A stretch of 15,268 nucleotides of DNA from Actinomycetota bacterium (GTDB taxonomy: Bacteria; Actinomycetota; Actinomycetes; Streptosporangiales; Streptosporangiaceae): NCBI GenBank assembly GCA_003140115.1, contig PLIQ01000249.1, forward strand, positions 135 through 15,402, given 5' to 3'. Of this stretch, positions 13,080 through 15,268 are shown piece after piece. Both the position numbers and the translations under genes were made by a program. Within the stretch, counting starts at the first letter, position 1, and every line of letters begins with the position of its first letter. The notes below the pieces were generated by a model that was given only the letters and a program-made list of their open reading frames with translations, had not been told where the DNA came from and ran no database searches.

Positions 13080-14094
13080 CTCGACGGTGACGGAGCACGT
13101 CTGGGCGCTGCCGGGGGCGCTGTCGCGGCTCCAGCCCGAGGCCTGCGGGCTGCTGGTCGCGCTGAACGAGCGGGTCTGGCAGGTCAGCGATCCGGTGCTG
13201 CTGGAGCTGGTCCGGGTGCGCGTGTCGCAGCTCATCGGGAACCCGGCCGCCGCGCGGGTGCGGTGCTCCTACGCGGCCGTGGCGGACGGCGCAGGCGGGG
13301 CGGGCGGCCCGGGCGGGGGGCGGCTCGAGGCGAAGCTTGGCGCGCTGCCGGACTACCCGGGTTCGCCGCTGTTCTCGGCGGCGGAGCGGGACGTGGTGGC
13401 GTTCAGCGAGCAGTTCGTCATCGACGTCGGCGGGACGACCGAGGACATGCGCGCGGGGCTGGCTGGGCGGTTCGGGGCGGACGGCGCCCGGGCGCTGGTG
13501 ACCGCGATTTACGTGGTGGAGTTCACCCAGCGGCTCCAGCTGATCGCCGGGCGGCTGCTGGACGACGCCGAGGTGCCGGCGGACGGCGCTGGGGTGCTGG
13601 CGGACGGCGCGGAGGTCTCGCCGGAGGGGTTGCTGAATGCGTACCAGGCGGCGGTGATGCGCGGCAGCGCGCTGGACCCGGTGACTACCGAACTGGTCCG
13701 GCTGCGGTGCGCGCGGACCCACCATTGCCGGATCTGCCAGACGCTGCGGCTGGCCGACGCGCGCGCGGCCGGGGTGGACGAGGCCATGACGGCCAAGGTC
13801 GACTTCTACGAGCGCAGCGACCTGCCGGAGCGGGCCAAGGTGGCGCTGCGCGTCACCGACGCGTTCATCACCCAGCCGGGCCTGCTGTCCGACGCCGTGG
13901 CCGAGCAGGCCCGGGAGTGGTTCGGGCCGGCCGAGCTGGCCTCACTCGGCCTGAACATCACCAAGTGGAGCACCCAGAAGATCAAGGTGGCGCTGGGCAC
14001 CGACGGCGCCGACCGGCTGGTGACCGACGCGGACGGCGTGGCGCTGTTCGGTTTCGACCAGGCCGGCCAGGTAACCGGCTACCGGCGCCGTTGA
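13066..14094 (+). CDS. Two-domain carboxymuconolactone decarboxylase (CMD/AhpD-like) protein
   Basis: A 342-residue protein starting at TTG 13066, supported by GGGGAG (13054-13059) 6 nt upstream; GTG 13087 is a weaker alternative and the frame further upstream is only a shadow of the SnoaL-like gene. The C-terminal half has the CMD core ELVRLRCARTHHCRICQTLRLADARAAG, with a redox-type Cys221-x-x-Cys224 followed by a helix bundle. The position four residues after Cys224, His in AhpD, is Arg here. The N-terminal half (LLELVRVRVSQLIGNPAAARVRC ... ERDVVAFSEQFVID ... VEFTQRLQLIAGRLL) looks like a second CMD copy without the CxxC. The halves are joined by a linker with a 21-nt duplication. Overlaps the previous gene by 14 nt. 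CMD-type proteins are decarboxylases, lactonases or peroxidase partners; activity unknown. Confidence 0.85.
   Translation: MTISNSTVTEHVWALPGALSRLQPEACGLLVALNERVWQVSDPVLLELVRVRVSQLIGNPAAARVRCSYAAVADGAGGAGGPGGGRLEAKLGALPDYPGSPLFSAAERDVVAFSEQFVIDVGGTTEDMRAGLAGRFGADGARALVTAIYVVEFTQRLQLIAGRLLDDAEVPADGAGVLADGAEVSPEGLLNAYQAAVMRGSALDPVTTELVRLRCARTHHCRICQTLRLADARAAGVDEAMTAKVDFYERSDLPERAKVALRVTDAFITQPGLLSDAVAEQAREWFGPAELASLGLNITKWSTQKIKVALGTDGADRLVTDADGVALFGFDQAGQVTGYRRR
13573..13614 (+). repeat. 21-nt tandem duplication in the linker between CMD halves
   Basis: Units at 13573-13593 and 13594-13614 match at 18 of 21 bases and encode VPADGAG-VLADGAE. They lie between the end of the N-terminal CMD-like half and the start of the CxxC-bearing half, in frame. 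Confidence 0.75.
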
Positions 14095-14114
14095 GCGCCG
14101 GGCGGGAGGGACGC

Positions 14115-15268
14115 GTGCCAGCCGGGGTCGCGCCGTTCGAGCTGCATTTTCCTCAGCAGGACCTCGACGACCTGCGTGAGCGGCTGGCCCGCACCCGGTG
14201 GCTGGACGAATTCCCCGGCTCCGGCTGGGCCTACGGGGCCAGCCGGAGCTACCTGGAAGAACTGTGCCGGTACTGGCGCGACGGCTTTGACTGGCGGGCG
14301 TGCGAGGCGCGGCTGAACACGTTCGGCCAGGTGGCGATCGACGTCGACGGCCAGCGGATCCATGCCATCCACGCCCGGTCGCCAGAGCCGGGAGCGCTGC
14401 CGTTGCTGCTCGTGCACGGCTGGCCGGGCTCGGTCTTCGAGTTCGAGAAGGTCATCGAGCCGCTGCGCGACCCAGTACGGCACGGGGGCCGCGCCTCAGA
14501 CGCCTTCCACGTCATCTGCCCGTCGATTCCCGGGTACGGATTCTCCGGGCCCACCGTCGGCCCGGGCTGGAACGTGCGGCGGATCTCCGCCGCGTTCGCG
14601 CTGCTGATGCGCCGGCTGGGCTACCAGCGGTACGGGGCCGCGGGCGGGGACTGGGGGGCGATCATCAGCACCGATCTCGTCCAGTCCGAGGCGGGCGCGG
14701 GCGTGTGCGCGCTGTACCTCACGATGCCGCTCGGCGAGCGGCCGGAGGGGACCGGCGATCCCGAAGCCGGACTCAGCGACGGCGAGCGCCAGGGGCTCCG
14801 CGACTGGGCCGCCCATCAGGCCGCCGGGACGGCCATTCACCTGCCGCTGAACACCACCCGGCCGCACACCATGGCCTTCGCCATGAACGACTCCCCCGCC
14901 GGGCTGGCCGCGTGGCTGGTCGACATGTTCCGCTCGTTCAGCGACTGCGGCGGCGACGTGGAGCGCCGCTTCACCAAGGACGAGTTGCTCGCGAACGTGA
15001 CCACGTACTGGCTGACCGGGACGATCGCGTCGGCGGCCCGGCTGTACGTGGAATGGGCCGAGCAGAAGCGGACCTTCCCCCGTCCGCCCCGGGTGCAGAT
15101 TCCCACCGGATGCGCCGTCTACCCGCGCGACGTGCGCCGGGTGCCCCGGTCGTGGGCGGAGCAGCTGTACACGATCACGCGCTGGACCGAGATGCCCGCC
15201 GGAGGTCACTTCCCCTCGCTGGAGGAACCCGGGCCGTTCGTCGGCGACCTGGCTGCGTTCTTCCGCCA
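14115..15268 (+). CDS. Epoxide hydrolase (alpha/beta hydrolase with EHN domain), 3' end cut
   Basis: A microsomal-type epoxide hydrolase. The N-terminal EHN lid segment (FELHFPQQDLDDLRERLARTRWLDEFPGSGWAYGAS) is followed by the alpha/beta hydrolase core. The oxyanion motif HGWPGS starts at His101, the nucleophile is Asp179 in GGDWGA, and the catalytic histidine is His365 in GGHFPSLEEP. The lid motif YWLTGTIASAARLY supplies the usual ring-opening tyrosine. The frame is open from GTG 14115 to the window end (384 codons), about the full family length, so only a few residues are missing. GGGAGGG (14104-14110) lies 4 nt upstream; the gap to the CMD gene is 20 nt, so it is probably part of the Rieske operon. 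It would hydrolyse an epoxide or a similar strained ether to a diol. Confidence 0.95.
   Translation, partial: MPAGVAPFELHFPQQDLDDLRERLARTRWLDEFPGSGWAYGASRSYLEELCRYWRDGFDWRACEARLNTFGQVAIDVDGQRIHAIHARSPEPGALPLLLVHGWPGSVFEFEKVIEPLRDPVRHGGRASDAFHVICPSIPGYGFSGPTVGPGWNVRRISAAFALLMRRLGYQRYGAAGGDWGAIISTDLVQSEAGAGVCALYLTMPLGERPEGTGDPEAGLSDGERQGLRDWAAHQAAGTAIHLPLNTTRPHTMAFAMNDSPAGLAAWLVDMFRSFSDCGGDVERRFTKDELLANVTTYWLTGTIASAARLYVEWAEQKRTFPRPPRVQIPTGCAVYPRDVRRVPRSWAEQLYTITRWTEMPAGGHFPSLEEPGPFVGDLAAFFR

Noticed and set aside
1..15268. CRISPR array, insertion sequence, tRNA or prophage elements
   Set aside because: No regularly spaced repeats, transposase or integrase motifs, terminal inverted repeats or tRNA-like cloverleaf sequences were seen.

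Overview
The window is very GC-rich, uses GTG and TTG starts freely and has tightly packed or overlapping genes. Together with the families present (DUF1707/DUF4190 membrane protein, KstD-like flavoprotein, DUF6285 with an APH-type kinase, actinobacterial-type P450), this suggests a chromosomal catabolic region of a high-GC actinomycete. The species cannot be named from this. I see no rRNA, tRNA, transposase, integrase, CRISPR array or transcription factor gene.

Layout. (1) Minus strand, 4-1993: a small antibiotic-biosynthesis-monooxygenase (ABM) fold protein, then an acyl-CoA synthetase. (2) Plus strand, 2108-5081: a phosphohistidine swivel (PEP-utilizer mobile domain) protein without an ATP-grasp domain, 4 nt ahead of a cytochrome P450. 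(3) Minus strand, 5098-6570: an aminoglycoside-phosphotransferase-fold kinase followed by a DUF6285-like small protein, an arrangement like LvaA/LvaB of levulinate catabolism. (4) Plus strand, 6696-9121: a 3-ketosteroid-dehydrogenase-like flavoprotein overlapping an SDR by 4 nt, then a probable hairpin terminator. (5) Plus strand, 9270-9914: a DUF1707-DUF4190 membrane protein behind an AT-rich leader. (6) Minus strand, 9958-10815: a xylose-isomerase-like TIM-barrel protein. (7) Plus strand, 10951 to the right edge: a Rieske oxygenase alpha subunit, an overlapping 99-residue protein, a SnoaL/NTF2-like protein, a two-domain carboxymuconolactone-decarboxylase-like protein and an epoxide hydrolase cut by the window end.

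Taken together this looks like a peripheral pathway for a hydrophobic, probably alicyclic or aromatic (terpenoid- or steroid-like) substrate. It offers CoA activation, P450 and Rieske hydroxylation, flavin and NAD-dependent dehydrogenation, epoxide or ring opening, and phosphoryl transfer to a hydroxyl. The substrate is not determinable from sequence. The most unusual feature is that two unrelated phosphotransfer proteins (swivel-His and APH/DUF6285) sit among the oxygenases. This fits a 'hydroxylate, then phosphorylate the hydroxyl as leaving group' strategy, which is inference.

Three divergent promoter regions (1994-2107, 6571-6695, 10816-10950) and the leader before the DUF1707 gene are AT-rich islands that share short motifs (CTAAAGTAA; GT(A/G)ACTA). 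Several genes carry short in-frame tandem duplications in linkers or termini.
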